Source of the DNA: a bacterium
GTDB lineage: Bacteria > UBP18 > UBA7526
DNA length: 27,844 nt
Assembly: GCA_030619985.1 (NCBI GenBank)
Contig: JAUXAI010000010.1
Coordinates: forward strand, 1-27,844
Direction: 5' to 3'
This document shows, in pieces, positions 8,109-17,488 of this stretch. Positions within the stretch are counted from its first letter, which is position 1. Each line of letters opens with the position of its first letter. A program made the translations under genes and the position numbers. The notes below the pieces were generated by a model that was not told the DNA's origin, made no database searches, and saw only the letters and a list, made by a program, of their open reading frames with translations.

Positions 8109-8183
8109 TGGTGGGCGCTGTAGGACTTGAACCTACGACCTCTTCCTTGTAAGGGAAGCGTTCTTCCTCTGAACTAAGCGCCC
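8109..8183 (-). tRNA. tRNA-Val (anticodon UAC), CCA encoded
   Basis: The minus strand folds as a cloverleaf with acceptor stem GGGCGCT/AGCGCCC, anticodon stem CTTCC/GGAAG around loop CTTACAA (anticodon TAC, reading GUN valine codons), and T arm GTAGG-TTCAAGT-CCTAC. The discriminator is A and CCA is encoded (8109-8111). Its 5' end directly abuts the CCA of the tRNA-Glu gene with no spacer. Confidence 0.95.
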
Positions 8184-8261
8184 TGGTGCCGCCAACCGGA
8201 TTTGAACCGGTGCCGTCAGGTTGAAAACCTGATGTCCTAAACCAGGCTAGACGATGGCGGC
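8184..8261 (-). tRNA. tRNA-Glu (anticodon UUC), CCA encoded
   Basis: The acceptor stem is GCCGCCA/TGGCGGC, the anticodon stem TCAGG/CCTGA around loop TTTTCAA (anticodon TTC), and the T arm ACCGG-TTCAAAT-CCGGT. CCA is encoded at 8184-8186 and is followed at once by the tRNA-Val 5' end. A T-rich, TAAAAT-containing stretch (8263-8275 region) precedes it and could include a -10 box, but no convincing -35 was found. Confidence 0.95.
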
Positions 8262-8299
8262 ATAAAAATTTTAGCGCACCTCGAGGTAAAAAAACCTGA

Positions 8300-8476
8300 T
8301 GCCTGCCCCGTTCCCCGACTTGTCGGGGTTTACGGGATCCTAACCAAGATATCCCCTTCGGGGATACTTCCATAGGGGCTTCGCCCCTCTGGCGGTCGGC
8401 AAAGTCATGCTTTGCCTCCCTGTCACCCCCTGGGGGTAAGCCCCGTAGATAAGCTTCGCTATCAACGGGGCAGGCA
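8300..8476. repeat. 177-bp hairpin-chain element with 13-bp inverted ends
   Basis: Perfect 13-bp terminal inverted repeats (TGCCTGCCCCGTT at 8300-8312, AACGGGGCAGGCA at 8464-8476) enclose a chain of short GC-rich hairpins: CCCCGAC-TT-GTCGGGG, TATCCCC-TTC-GGGGATA, AGGGGC-TTC-GCCCCT, GGCAAAG-TCATG-CTTTGCC and CCCCCTGGGGG, plus a nested GATA...TATC stem. No plausible protein is encoded. The 8262-8562 stretch, 301 bases without an intact gene, is this element plus the 12-bp hairpin and tRNA remnant described separately. Confidence 0.7.
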
Positions 8477-8508
8477 GATTCTGGGCAAAGACAGACCCCC
8501 TAATCCTC

Positions 8509-8537
8509 AGCATCGGAATTATTAAAATTCCGATGCT
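8509..8537. repeat. Perfect 12-bp hairpin
   Basis: AGCATCGGAATT (8509-8520) and AATTCCGATGCT (8526-8537) around a 5-nt loop. It lies immediately 3' of the tRNA-Glu-like fragment on the minus strand. There is no U tract on the transcript side, so it is not a standard terminator, though it could protect or terminate the purA/tRNA-Lys transcript. Confidence 0.7.
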
Positions 8538-8538
8538 T

Positions 8539-10998
<2,460 letters not shown>

Positions 10999-11010
10999 TT
11001 TTTTTCTCCT

Positions 11011-11508
11011 TTATAATTTGAATGTACCGTATTTTTTGAAGTGGGCGGCCAACCCCCCATCCTTTAATATCTCAATCATGAATCTTGCTAGGGGCTTAAT
11101 CTTTATTCTCTTCTTTTTACTCCTATTGTAGACTATTCCTCCTTCTAAATCAACCTCTAACTCATCACCCTCTTTAATCCTATCCGTATTGCACTCCATC
11201 ACTGGAAGGCCGACGTTTATGGCATTCCGATAGAATATGCGGGCAAATGATTTGGCAATTATGCCTGAGATCCCAGCATATTTTATGGCTAAAGGAGCCT
11301 GTTCTCTGGAAGAGCCGCAGCCAAAATTTCTTCCAGCAACGATGAAGTCTCCTTTCTTGATCTTCTTATAGAAGTCTGGATCTAAATCCTCCATGATATG
11401 CTTTGCTAATTCTCTCATATCTAAGGTGGCGAATTTGTATCTTCCGGAGATAATATAGTCTGTATTTACGTCGTGGCCAAATTTATGGGCTTTTCCTTTT
11501 AGTTTCAT
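11011..11508 (-). CDS. Aconitase/3-isopropylmalate dehydratase small subunit (LeuD-type swivel)
   Basis: 165 residues, the stand-alone swivel domain of a two-subunit hydro-lyase of the aconitase superfamily. Motifs: FGHDVNTDYIISGRYKF (11-27), the substrate-loop GRNFGCGSSREQAPLA and IAKSFARIFYRNA. The specificity loop after GRY is KFAT, not the usual L-containing loop of either isopropylmalate or homoaconitate isomerases, so substrate is uncertain. Its neighbour is isocitrate dehydrogenase, not leuB, which suggests a split aconitase role, citrate to isocitrate. The large Fe-S subunit is not in this window. The ATG (11506-11508) lies against the inverted-repeat element 11507-11612. Only a weak SD is visible, inside that element's terminal repeat. 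Confidence 0.85.
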   Translation of the reverse strand: MKLKGKAHKFGHDVNTDYIISGRYKFATLDMRELAKHIMEDLDPDFYKKIKKGDFIVAGRNFGCGSSREQAPLAIKYAGISGIIAKSFARIFYRNAINVGLPVMECNTDRIKEGDELEVDLEGGIVYNRSKKKRIKIKPLARFMIEILKDGGLAAHFKKYGTFKL

Positions 11509-11612
11509 CCCGTTAGACCTCTTTATTTTATTATAGGTAAAATATAATTCACCTAGTTTATTTTAAAATCCTTTGACCTAATCCCTCCAGACCAATGAAG
11601 GTCTAACGGGAT
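11507..11612. repeat. MITE-like 106-bp inverted-repeat element, copy 1
   Basis: Perfect 14-bp terminal inverted repeats (ATCCCGTTAGACCT at 11507-11520, its complement at 11599-11612) flank an AT-rich core with a small inner TAGGT/ACCTA stem (11534-11538, 11551-11555). It fills the entire gap between the trpF stop and the LeuD-type start. The CCCGTTAGA end and the inner stem recur in the element at 26847-26952. It could also act as an mRNA hairpin masking the downstream start. Confidence 0.65.
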
Positions 11613-12233
11613 TCATATTCCAAAGCCTTTTACCTTAGTAATGAATTCTTTTAGCTTCTTGTAGTCTTTCTTGCCTGGGGATGATTCTACACCACTGGAG
11701 ACATCTACTCCAAAGGGTGAAACCTTTTCCAAGGCCCCTACAACATTCTCTGAATTCAATCCTCCAGAGAGGATGATCGGCTTGCCGAGCTCCTTGGCCT
11801 CTTCTGCTAAATCCCAATTAAAGGTCTTTCCTGTCCCTCCCGGTGCAACTTCGGTATAGGCATCTAAGAGATAATAATCTACCTCATATTTTGGAATGTT
11901 TACTAAACTTTCTTTATCTTTAATCCTAAAGGCCTTGATTATCTTTTGTGGGAACTTCTTGCAGTAATTTGGAGTCTCATCTCCATGGAATTGGAGAATG
12001 TCGAAGTTGCAATAAGAAGTAATCTCGTTTACCTTCTCCTCTAACTCATCAACAAAGAGACCGACCTTGACTACCTCTTTTGGTAGAGAATTAATAATCT
12101 CCTTTGCTTTCTCTTTAGTAATCTTACGAGGGCTTTTTTCATAGAAGACAAACCCCAAAGCATCTGTTCCCAGTTCGACTACCTTTAAAGCGTCTTCAAC
12201 ATTTGTAATCCCACATATCTTTATCCAGGTCAC
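11613..12233 (-). CDS. trpF: Phosphoribosylanthranilate isomerase
   Basis: 206 residues, GTG start overlapping the trpC stop (GTGA) with AGGAG upstream. It isomerises phosphoribosylanthranilate to CdRP, the third step of tryptophan synthesis. The (beta/alpha)8-barrel motifs are in order: the catalytic Cys in KICGITNVEDA (5-15), GFVFYEKSPRKI, VGLFVDE, LQFHGDE, the catalytic Asp in YLLDAY, PGGTGKTFNW, PIILSGGLNSENV and the phosphate-binding GVDVSSGVESSPGKKD. Full length. It is the last gene of the his-trp run and is followed directly by the inverted-repeat element. TrpB and TrpA do not follow. Confidence 0.96.
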   Translation of the reverse strand: MTWIKICGITNVEDALKVVELGTDALGFVFYEKSPRKITKEKAKEIINSLPKEVVKVGLFVDELEEKVNEITSYCNFDILQFHGDETPNYCKKFPQKIIKAFRIKDKESLVNIPKYEVDYYLLDAYTEVAPGGTGKTFNWDLAEEAKELGKPIILSGGLNSENVVGALEKVSPFGVDVSSGVESSPGKKDYKKLKEFITKVKGFGI

Positions 12234-13015
12234 TTAGTTTCTCCTAAGAGTTCCTTCATCTTGGCGCTGATGTCTGGGGCACGCATCAGGGATTCGCCAA
12301 CTAAGATGGCCTTCACTCCACATTCTTGAAGTATTTTTACATCCTCATGGGTCTCGATGCCGCTCTCACTCACCAATATCCTATCCTTAGGGACTAATTT
12401 GCTTAGGGTCAGAGTAGTCGATAAATCAGTAGTCAGGGTCGTCAGGTCTCGATTATTGATTCCAATGATCTGGGCCTTGCTTGCTAAAACCTTACTCAAT
12501 TCTTCTTTGCTATGGACCTCTACCAGACAATCCAGTCCCAGATTGTGGGCATATTTCAAGAAGCTATTTATCTGGGCCTCAACCAGAATGGAAGCAATTA
12601 GGAGTATGGCATCTGCCTTATTTGCTCTCGCCTGATATATCTGATACTCATCAACAATGAAGTCCTTCTGTAAGATGGGAATGGTGGTCACTTCCTTTAC
12701 TTGAGAGAGGAAGTCCAGGCTTCCATAGAAGAACTTCTCCGTGGTCAGGACAGAGATGGCGCTTGCTCTAGACTCCTGGTAGATTTTAGCAATCTCTACG
12801 AGATTGAACTCTTTCCTAATCACTCCCTTGGAGGGAGAGGCCCTTTTTATCTCAGCAATGAGGTTTAGGCCCTCCTTTGATACGGCCTCTTTAAAATCCC
12901 TTGTAGGAGGTAAATCAGTGATTTTAGACTTCAGAGTCTCCAGGGGTATCTTTATCTTATCCCTCTCTATCTCTTTCCTTTTATAGCTAATGATGCTTTC
13001 TAATTCCCCAACCAT
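12230..13015 (-). CDS. trpC: Indole-3-glycerol phosphate synthase
   Basis: 261 residues, ATG immediately after the trpD stop, with GGAG inside the trpD 3' end. It closes the ring of CdRP to indoleglycerol phosphate. The barrel motifs are AEIKRASPSKGVI (catalytic Glu and Lys), QKDFIVDEYQIYQAR (catalytic Lys/Asp), LLIASIL, EVHSKEEL, GINNRDLTTL, VSESGI and AILVGESLM. It is a stand-alone enzyme, not fused to TrpF; the two genes overlap by 4 bp instead. Confidence 0.96.
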   Translation of the reverse strand: MVGELESIISYKRKEIERDKIKIPLETLKSKITDLPPTRDFKEAVSKEGLNLIAEIKRASPSKGVIRKEFNLVEIAKIYQESRASAISVLTTEKFFYGSLDFLSQVKEVTTIPILQKDFIVDEYQIYQARANKADAILLIASILVEAQINSFLKYAHNLGLDCLVEVHSKEELSKVLASKAQIIGINNRDLTTLTTDLSTTLTLSKLVPKDRILVSESGIETHEDVKILQECGVKAILVGESLMRAPDISAKMKELLGETK

Positions 13016-14032
13016 TTAGGTCGTCTCCTTAGAATATTTCTTAAGTAGTTCTAACTTCTCCTTCGCCTTCCCAGAGTCAATGGCTTCCTCTGCCAATTTA
13101 ATCCCCTCTTTTAAATCGCTTGCCTTGCCACCAGCAACGATGGCCGCAGAGGCATTTAGAAGAACGATATCCCTTTGAGGTCCTTTCTTTCCCTCCAGAA
13201 CATCATGGGCAATCTTCACATTATGGGGAACATCCCCTCCCAAGATGTCATCCAACTTTGCTCTTTTTATACCAAAGTCCTCTGGCTTAATGGAGTAGGT
13301 GGTGACCTTCCCCTTTTTTAATTCCGAGACCTTGGTGGGAGAAGTGGTGGTAATCTCATCCAGTCCATCCTCACCATGAACCACAAAGGCAAGTCTTGAG
13401 CCAAGATTCTTCAATGCCCCGGCAATGGTCTGGGTAAGTTTATCGCTATAGACCCCCAGGACCTGAACCTGGGCACCGGCCGGATTGGTCAAGGGTCCCA
13501 GGATATTAAATATGGTCCGGATTCCCATCTCCCTCCTGGGCCCAATAGCATACTTCATCGCCCCATGTAAGAGGGGAGCAAACAAGAAACCAATTCCAAT
13601 CTCTTCAATACATTTCTCAACAGTTTCTACTTCGACATCAAGGTTGACCCCTAATCCCTCTAAGAGGTCGGCGCTTCCGCATTGGCTGGATACTGCCCTA
13701 TTCCCATGCTTTGCTACGGTAAGGCCACATCCCGCAACGACAAAGGCGGCGATGGTTGAAATGTTGAAGGTATTAGGGAGATCCCCACCTGTTCCACAGG
13801 TATCAACAATGGGCTCCTTCTTCACCCTTATCTTGGTTACTTTCTCCCTCATGACCAGGGCCGCTCCGGTAATCTCCTCTACCGTCTCACCCTTTAATCT
13901 CAAGGCGGTTAGAAACCCTCCTATCTGGGCGGGAGTGGCATTTCCGGTCATGATCTCATTCATCACCCCAACCATCTCTTCCCGGGTCAAATCCTTCTTC
14001 TCAATTAATTTACTAATCGCTTCTTTGATCAT
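13016..14032 (-). CDS. trpD: Anthranilate phosphoribosyltransferase
   Basis: 338 residues, the normal length for a stand-alone TrpD. It transfers the phosphoribosyl group from PRPP to anthranilate. The N-terminal helical domain holds [20 protein letters not shown]. The PRPP loop is [18 protein letters not shown], followed by [20 protein letters not shown], with the Mg-site region [10 protein letters not shown] later. Its ATG overlaps the hisI stop by 4 bp (ATGA), so histidine and tryptophan genes are translationally coupled here. The TrpE/TrpG partners that supply anthranilate are absent from the window. Confidence 0.96.
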   Translation of the reverse strand: MIKEAISKLIEKKDLTREEMVGVMNEIMTGNATPAQIGGFLTALRLKGETVEEITGAALVMREKVTKIRVKKEPIVDTCGTGGDLPNTFNISTIAAFVVAGCGLTVAKHGNRAVSSQCGSADLLEGLGVNLDVEVETVEKCIEEIGIGFLFAPLLHGAMKYAIGPRREMGIRTIFNILGPLTNPAGAQVQVLGVYSDKLTQTIAGALKNLGSRLAFVVHGEDGLDEITTTSPTKVSELKKGKVTTYSIKPEDFGIKRAKLDDILGGDVPHNVKIAHDVLEGKKGPQRDIVLLNASAAIVAGGKASDLKEGIKLAEEAIDSGKAKEKLELLKKYSKETT

Positions 14033-14472
14033 TTTCTTTTCTTCTTTTTCTCAAGGATTTGGTAGGTCTTCTCTATGGTCTCCTTTGGGCCATAGACCTT
14101 TTTTGGCTCAAAGACCTTCTTTCCCACTATCTTTACCTCTCCCTCCTTCTTCATCTGGCGATAGAAGCAGGACCAGTAACCCTTATGGCAGGCACCCCTT
14201 ACCTGCCGCACCTTAATCAAAAGGGTATCTGCATCGCAGTCAAAGTAGACATCCTCTACCTGTTGATAGTTGCCGCTCTCTTCTCCTTTTAACCATAACT
14301 TCTCTCTTGACCGGCTCCAGAAGTGGGTCTTCCCGGTCTCCATAGTCATGATGAAGGCCTCCTCATTCATATAGGCGAGCATGAGAACTTCTCCTGAGTC
14401 AACGTCTTGAATGATGACCGGGATGAGTCCCTTCTCATCGAACTTCAATCTTTCAAGTAGTTTCTTCATCAT
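14029..14472 (-). CDS. hisI: Phosphoribosyl-AMP cyclohydrolase
   Basis: 147 residues. It opens the adenine ring of PR-AMP in histidine synthesis. Visible motifs: [11 protein letters not shown], the [19 protein letters not shown] stretch, the Mg triad DCDAD (98-102 region) and the Zn ligands in [13 protein letters not shown]. It has a short, basic C-terminal tail ending KKKKRK and no HisE (PR-ATP pyrophosphatase) domain, so HisE must be encoded elsewhere. Two ATG codons in a row are possible starts; a GGGGGA lies just upstream. It ends overlapping trpD by 4 bp. Confidence 0.95.
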   Translation of the reverse strand: MMKKLLERLKFDEKGLIPVIIQDVDSGEVLMLAYMNEEAFIMTMETGKTHFWSRSREKLWLKGEESGNYQQVEDVYFDCDADTLLIKVRQVRGACHKGYWSCFYRQMKKEGEVKIVGKKVFEPKKVYGPKETIEKTYQILEKKKKRK

Positions 14473-14498
14473 TGTCCCCCGCTAGTAGTTGATAAGTT

Positions 14499-14528
14499 TC
14501 CGCTAGAGGCGGATCCGCCTTCGGCGGA
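14499..14528. repeat. 30-bp tandem double-hairpin flanked by 8-bp direct repeats
   Basis: Within the hisA-hisI gap, two adjacent stems share the core: TCCGC-(5 nt)-GCGGA and TCCGCC-TTC-GGCGGA, with an overlapping 14-bp palindrome AGGCGGATCCGCCT (14507-14520). The block is bordered by GATAAGTT on both sides (14491-14498, 14529-14536), as if inserted into a tandem array with duplication of one unit. Confidence 0.7.
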
Positions 14529-14555
14529 GATAAGTTAACAAGTAAATAAATTGTT

Positions 14556-14618
14556 AGAAATTGGGAATTAAGAATTGGAAATTGAGTCCAGATAACCGAT
14601 CACTGTTCACCGATTACC
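14556..14618. repeat. 7-bp tandem array, 9 units, overlapping the hisA 3' end
   Basis: Nine 7-bp units in exact register. The first four are of the type GGGAATT/GGAAATT, and the last four of the type GATAACC, GATCACT, GTTCACC, GATTACC. The hisA stop (14607-14609) and its last codons are inside the array. The GATCACT-type units recur inside prmC at 19504-19575. Confidence 0.85.
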
Positions 14619-15332
14619 TATTTCAATGGCTTTTTCTAAATCTATTCTGCCTGTATAGAGGGCCTTACCCATGATGACCCCGAATAGGCCTTTCTTTTCC
14701 AGGAGCTTTAATCTCTTTATGTCTTCTAAGGAAGAGATTCCACCAGAGACTATCAAGGGAATATCTATTGCCTTTAACATCTTCTTGATCTGAGAGATAT
14801 TGGGACCTTTTAAAGTTCCATCCCTCTTTATATCGGTAAAGATAATACTTTTTACTCCTAATTTTGCCATCTCCTTGGCTAAGATAGGGGCAGTCTTTCT
14901 GGTTTTCTTCTCCCATCCCCGGACTCTAACCTTTAGATTAGAGGCATCGATGCTCACCATTATCCTTTTTCCGAATCTCTTTATTGCTCTTTTAACGAAT
15001 TCTGGTTTGGAGATGGCAGTAGTTCCTAAGATCACATATTCCACACCACAATCCAGAACCTCTCTGATGGTCTTTAGACTTCTTACTCCGCCCCCAAACT
15101 GGATGGGTATCTTAACACTTTTAGCAATTCTTTTGACTATTTTTAGGTTCTGGGGTTCTCCTTCAAAGGCTCCATCCAAATCAACGATATGTAGTTTCTT
15201 CGCTCCCTTTAGTTCCCACAATTCGGCTACAGCAACGGGCTCTCTTGAGTAAACCCTCTCAGAGGACAGTTTCCCTTGTCTGAGTCTAACGCACCTTCCC
15301 TCAATGAGATCGATGGCTGGAATGATAAGCAT
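14607..15332 (-). CDS. hisA: ProFAR isomerase (HisA)
   Basis: 241 residues, ATG with AGGA in a recurrent leader. It is an Amadori isomerase converting ProFAR to PRFAR. Motifs: IPAIDLIEGRCVRLRQG with the catalytic Asp (7-8 region), HIVDLDGAFEG, IQFGGGVRS (phosphate binding), VILGTTAISKPE, VSIDASNLKVRVRGW, FTDIKRDGTLKGPN with the second catalytic Asp, and LIVSGGISSLEDI. trpF is separately present, so this need not be a dual-function PriA. HisH and HisF, which use the product, are not in the window. Confidence 0.96.
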   Translation of the reverse strand: MLIIPAIDLIEGRCVRLRQGKLSSERVYSREPVAVAELWELKGAKKLHIVDLDGAFEGEPQNLKIVKRIAKSVKIPIQFGGGVRSLKTIREVLDCGVEYVILGTTAISKPEFVKRAIKRFGKRIMVSIDASNLKVRVRGWEKKTRKTAPILAKEMAKLGVKSIIFTDIKRDGTLKGPNISQIKKMLKAIDIPLIVSGGISSLEDIKRLKLLEKKGLFGVIMGKALYTGRIDLEKAIEIGNR

Positions 15333-15335
15333 AAG

Positions 15336-15353
15336 TTCCTCGCTTTGCTCGGA
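15336..15353 (-). promoter_or_regulatory. Recurrent ribosome-binding leader (copy 2)
   Basis: The minus strand reads TCCGAGCAAAGCGAGGAA, three bases before the hisA ATG. It is a variant of the leaders before the murA and ATP-grasp starts. Confidence 0.5.
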
Positions 15354-15354
15354 T

Positions 15355-15420
15355 AGTTTACAGTAACCAGCGAACAGTAACCAGCAAAAAGAGAAACTGT
15401 AAACTGGTTACTGGTTACTT
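15355..15420. repeat. Inverted pair of 7-bp tandem arrays, hisB-hisA gap
   Basis: Four units AGTTTAC, AGTAACC, AGCGAAC, AGTAACC (15355-15382) face inverted units ACTGTAA, ACTGGTT, ACTGGTT (15396-15416) across a 13-bp spacer. The transcript could fold as one long stem. Confidence 0.85.
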
Positions 15421-15437
15421 CGGAATTTACTTCTCCT

Positions 15438-16031
15438 TCAAAGTCTGCCTTTTGTGGAAGGGACCTTTTTTAGCCGGGGGTCTATCCCCGTTGCCTGGTC
15501 CAAGGCCCTCCCGAATCCCTTGAAGATGGCCTCTGCGATGTGATGATTATTCTTCCCATAAGAAAGATTAATGTGTAGGGTGATGCCAGCGTTTACCACC
15601 ACTGCCCTGAAGAACTCCTCTAATAGACTATAATCAAACTCCTTCTCTATCCTCTTCTTATAGAAGACGACGTTGAAGGCCAGGTAGGGCCTGCCGCTAA
15701 TATCCAAAGAGACAGAGGCCAGGGCCTCATCCATGGATAGAGTTATGCTTCCATATCTCCTAATCCCCTTCTTATTCCCCAAGGCCTTCTTTATCGCCTT
15801 CCCCAAAGAGATTCCGATATCCTCTATGAGATGATGCTCGTCAACCCTTAGGTCTCCCTTTGCTCTTATCTCTGAATCGAAGAGTCCATGCTGAGCAAAG
15901 AGTTCTAACATATGATCTAAGAATCCAATCCCAGTCTTTATCTTATACTTTCCCTCTCCATCGAGATTAAGTTTTAATCTAACATCCGTCTCCCTCGTCT
16001 TCCTCTTCACCTCTGCCATTCTCTTTGCCAT
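15438..16031 (-). CDS. hisB: Imidazoleglycerol-phosphate dehydratase
   Basis: 197 residues, monofunctional (no HisN phosphatase domain). It dehydrates IGP to imidazole-acetol phosphate using a di-Mn site. Metal-binding motifs are DHMLELFAQHG (38-48), DEHHLIEDIG (65-74), and the second-half HHxxE motif in NHHIAEAIFKGFGRAL. SLDISGRPYLAF is also typical. The ATG at 16031 was chosen over the internal ATG four codons later because AAGGAG lies 12-7 bases before it. Confidence 0.96.
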   Translation of the reverse strand: MAKRMAEVKRKTRETDVRLKLNLDGEGKYKIKTGIGFLDHMLELFAQHGLFDSEIRAKGDLRVDEHHLIEDIGISLGKAIKKALGNKKGIRRYGSITLSMDEALASVSLDISGRPYLAFNVVFYKKRIEKEFDYSLLEEFFRAVVVNAGITLHINLSYGKNNHHIAEAIFKGFGRALDQATGIDPRLKKVPSTKGRL

Positions 16032-16039
16032 TTTAATCT

Positions 16040-16128
16040 CCTTCCTTGCGACCGCTAAAGCCGCTAAAAGTCCGCGAAGTCCACAAAGATTTTTTGCGTT
16101 CTTTGCGATAATTCGGCGTTCTCTACGG
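16040..16128. repeat. Roughly 9-bp degenerate array with inverted halves, hisD-hisB gap
   Basis: On the minus strand, units such as CGTAGAGAA, CGCAAAGAA and CGCAAAAAA give way to inverted units such as ACTTCGCGG and CTTTAGCGG. Register is looser than in other arrays. The hisD stop TAG lies in the first unit, and the array runs almost up to the hisB SD. Confidence 0.65.
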
Positions 16129-17418
16129 TTGCAGTCTTATCTTTACTGCTTGAGCGTGGGCATCTAATCCTTCTCTTTGGGCAAGCTCTATAATCTCTTT
16201 TGCCTCTCTTTTTAGGGCTTCTTTAGAATAAGAGATAATGTGGGAAGACTTCATAAAGTCCCTCACTCCCAAGGGAGAATAGAATCTTGCCGTGCCACTT
16301 GTGGGCAGGATGTGGCTTGGTCCAGCAGTATAGTCCCCCACCGACTCACTAGAATAGGGACCCAAGAATATAGCACCAGCATTTCTAATCTTCTTCGCTA
16401 CTTGTCCTGGATTTCTGGTCATAATCTCTAAGTGCTCTGGTGCCATCTCATTCGTCAGCTCGATCGCTTCTTTTAAGTCTTTGGTGACAATTAAGGCTCC
16501 ATTATTCTTTAAAGAAGCATCAATTATTCCTTTTCGTGCTAAGGATTTAACCTGCTTTCTAATCTCCTGCTCTACTTTTCGGGCTAATCTCAAAGAGGTA
16601 GAGATAAGAAGCGGCCAGGATAGTCTATCGTGTTCTGCTTGAGCGATTAGATCACTGGCAATAAAGGAAGGATTGGCGCTCTCATCTGCTAAGATTAAGA
16701 CTTCACTTGGCCCAGCGAGCATATCGATGTCCACCTCACCATAGACCAACTTCTTTGCCAGAGTAACATAGATATTTCCCGGACCAACGATCTTGTCTAC
16801 CTTGGGAATGGTCTCTGTGCCATAGGCTAAGGCGGCAATGGCCTGGGCTCCTCCCGCTTTATAGATTTCTTTTATTCCTACTAGATCCGCCGCCATTAAA
16901 ATATAGGGACTTAGTTTCCCATTTCTTTGGGGTGGAGAGACCATAACGATTTCTTCTACCCCTGCTATTTTAGCTGGAATGCCAGCCATCAGGACAGTCG
17001 AGGGATAAGAGGCCCTTCCTCCCGGAATATAGAGGCCCACCCTCTCTATTGGCTGGTATCTTTCCTCTAAAATCACTCCTTTTCGAGAAGAAACCTTAAA
17101 GGATTTGGGAAGTTGTTTTTCGTGATATCTTCTGATATTCTGATAGGCCTTCTTCAATGCCTCTATAAAATCTCTATTTACTAATTTTTTTGCTTCTTCA
17201 ATCTCTCTTTTGCTGACCTTTAACCTTTGGGAAGAGAGAGAGACTCCATCGAATCTCTTAGTATATCTTAAGAGGGCCTTATTGCCTTTCTTTCGTACAT
17301 CTTCAATGATTTCTCTGACCTTTTTCTCTAATCTTTTATCTTTCAGAAGGGTCTTGCGATTCAGTATCTTCTTAATTATTCTATTAGTCTCTTTAGTATT
17401 AGTCCTTAGAATCTTCAT
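16123..17418 (-). CDS. hisD: Histidinol dehydrogenase
   Basis: 431 residues. It oxidises histidinol to histidine in two NAD-dependent steps, with one Zn per site. Motifs: the VGLYIPGGRASYPSTVLM stretch, GGAQAIAALAYGTETIP, VDKIVGPGNIYV, DMLAGPSEVLILAD, LIAQAEHD (the Zn ligands Gln and His lie here), APEHLE (catalytic Glu-His), GDYTAGPSHILPTSGTAR and EGLDAHAQAV (C-terminal Zn His). Full length. Its ATG follows an 8-bp array whose last unit gives the SD-like GAGAGG. It leads the his-trp run. Confidence 0.97.
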   Translation of the reverse strand: MKILRTNTKETNRIIKKILNRKTLLKDKRLEKKVREIIEDVRKKGNKALLRYTKRFDGVSLSSQRLKVSKREIEEAKKLVNRDFIEALKKAYQNIRRYHEKQLPKSFKVSSRKGVILEERYQPIERVGLYIPGGRASYPSTVLMAGIPAKIAGVEEIVMVSPPQRNGKLSPYILMAADLVGIKEIYKAGGAQAIAALAYGTETIPKVDKIVGPGNIYVTLAKKLVYGEVDIDMLAGPSEVLILADESANPSFIASDLIAQAEHDRLSWPLLISTSLRLARKVEQEIRKQVKSLARKGIIDASLKNNGALIVTKDLKEAIELTNEMAPEHLEIMTRNPGQVAKKIRNAGAIFLGPYSSESVGDYTAGPSHILPTSGTARFYSPLGVRDFMKSSHIISYSKEALKREAKEIIELAQREGLDAHAQAVKIRLQP

Positions 17419-17420
17419 CT

Positions 17421-17488
17421 TATCCTCTCACTTTCTCACCTGCTCACCTACTCACTATCCTACTTTCTTACTTTCTTACTTTCCTACT
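17421..17488. repeat. 8-bp tandem array filling the murA-hisD gap
   Basis: Four clean 8-bp units of the type TTCTTACT (17457-17488) lead into more degenerate units of the type CTCACCTA. The murA TAG (17484-17486) is inside the first unit in transcription direction, and the array ends in the hisD SD, so it makes up the whole gap. Confidence 0.82.

Noticed and set aside
8104-8373. 89-codon minus-strand frame across the tRNA cluster
   Set aside because: It is read through the tRNA-Glu and tRNA-Val genes and the hairpin element. Its product is translated tRNA sequence, with no protein family features.
8509-8537. Intrinsic terminator after tRNA-Lys/purA
   Set aside because: The stem is strong, but no U tract follows on the transcript strand, so only a hairpin is claimed.
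13485-14216. 243-codon plus-strand frame opposite trpD/hisI
   Set aside because: It lies wholly antisense to two unmistakable genes, has no recognisable domain and Pro/Ser-rich composition typical of shadow frames.
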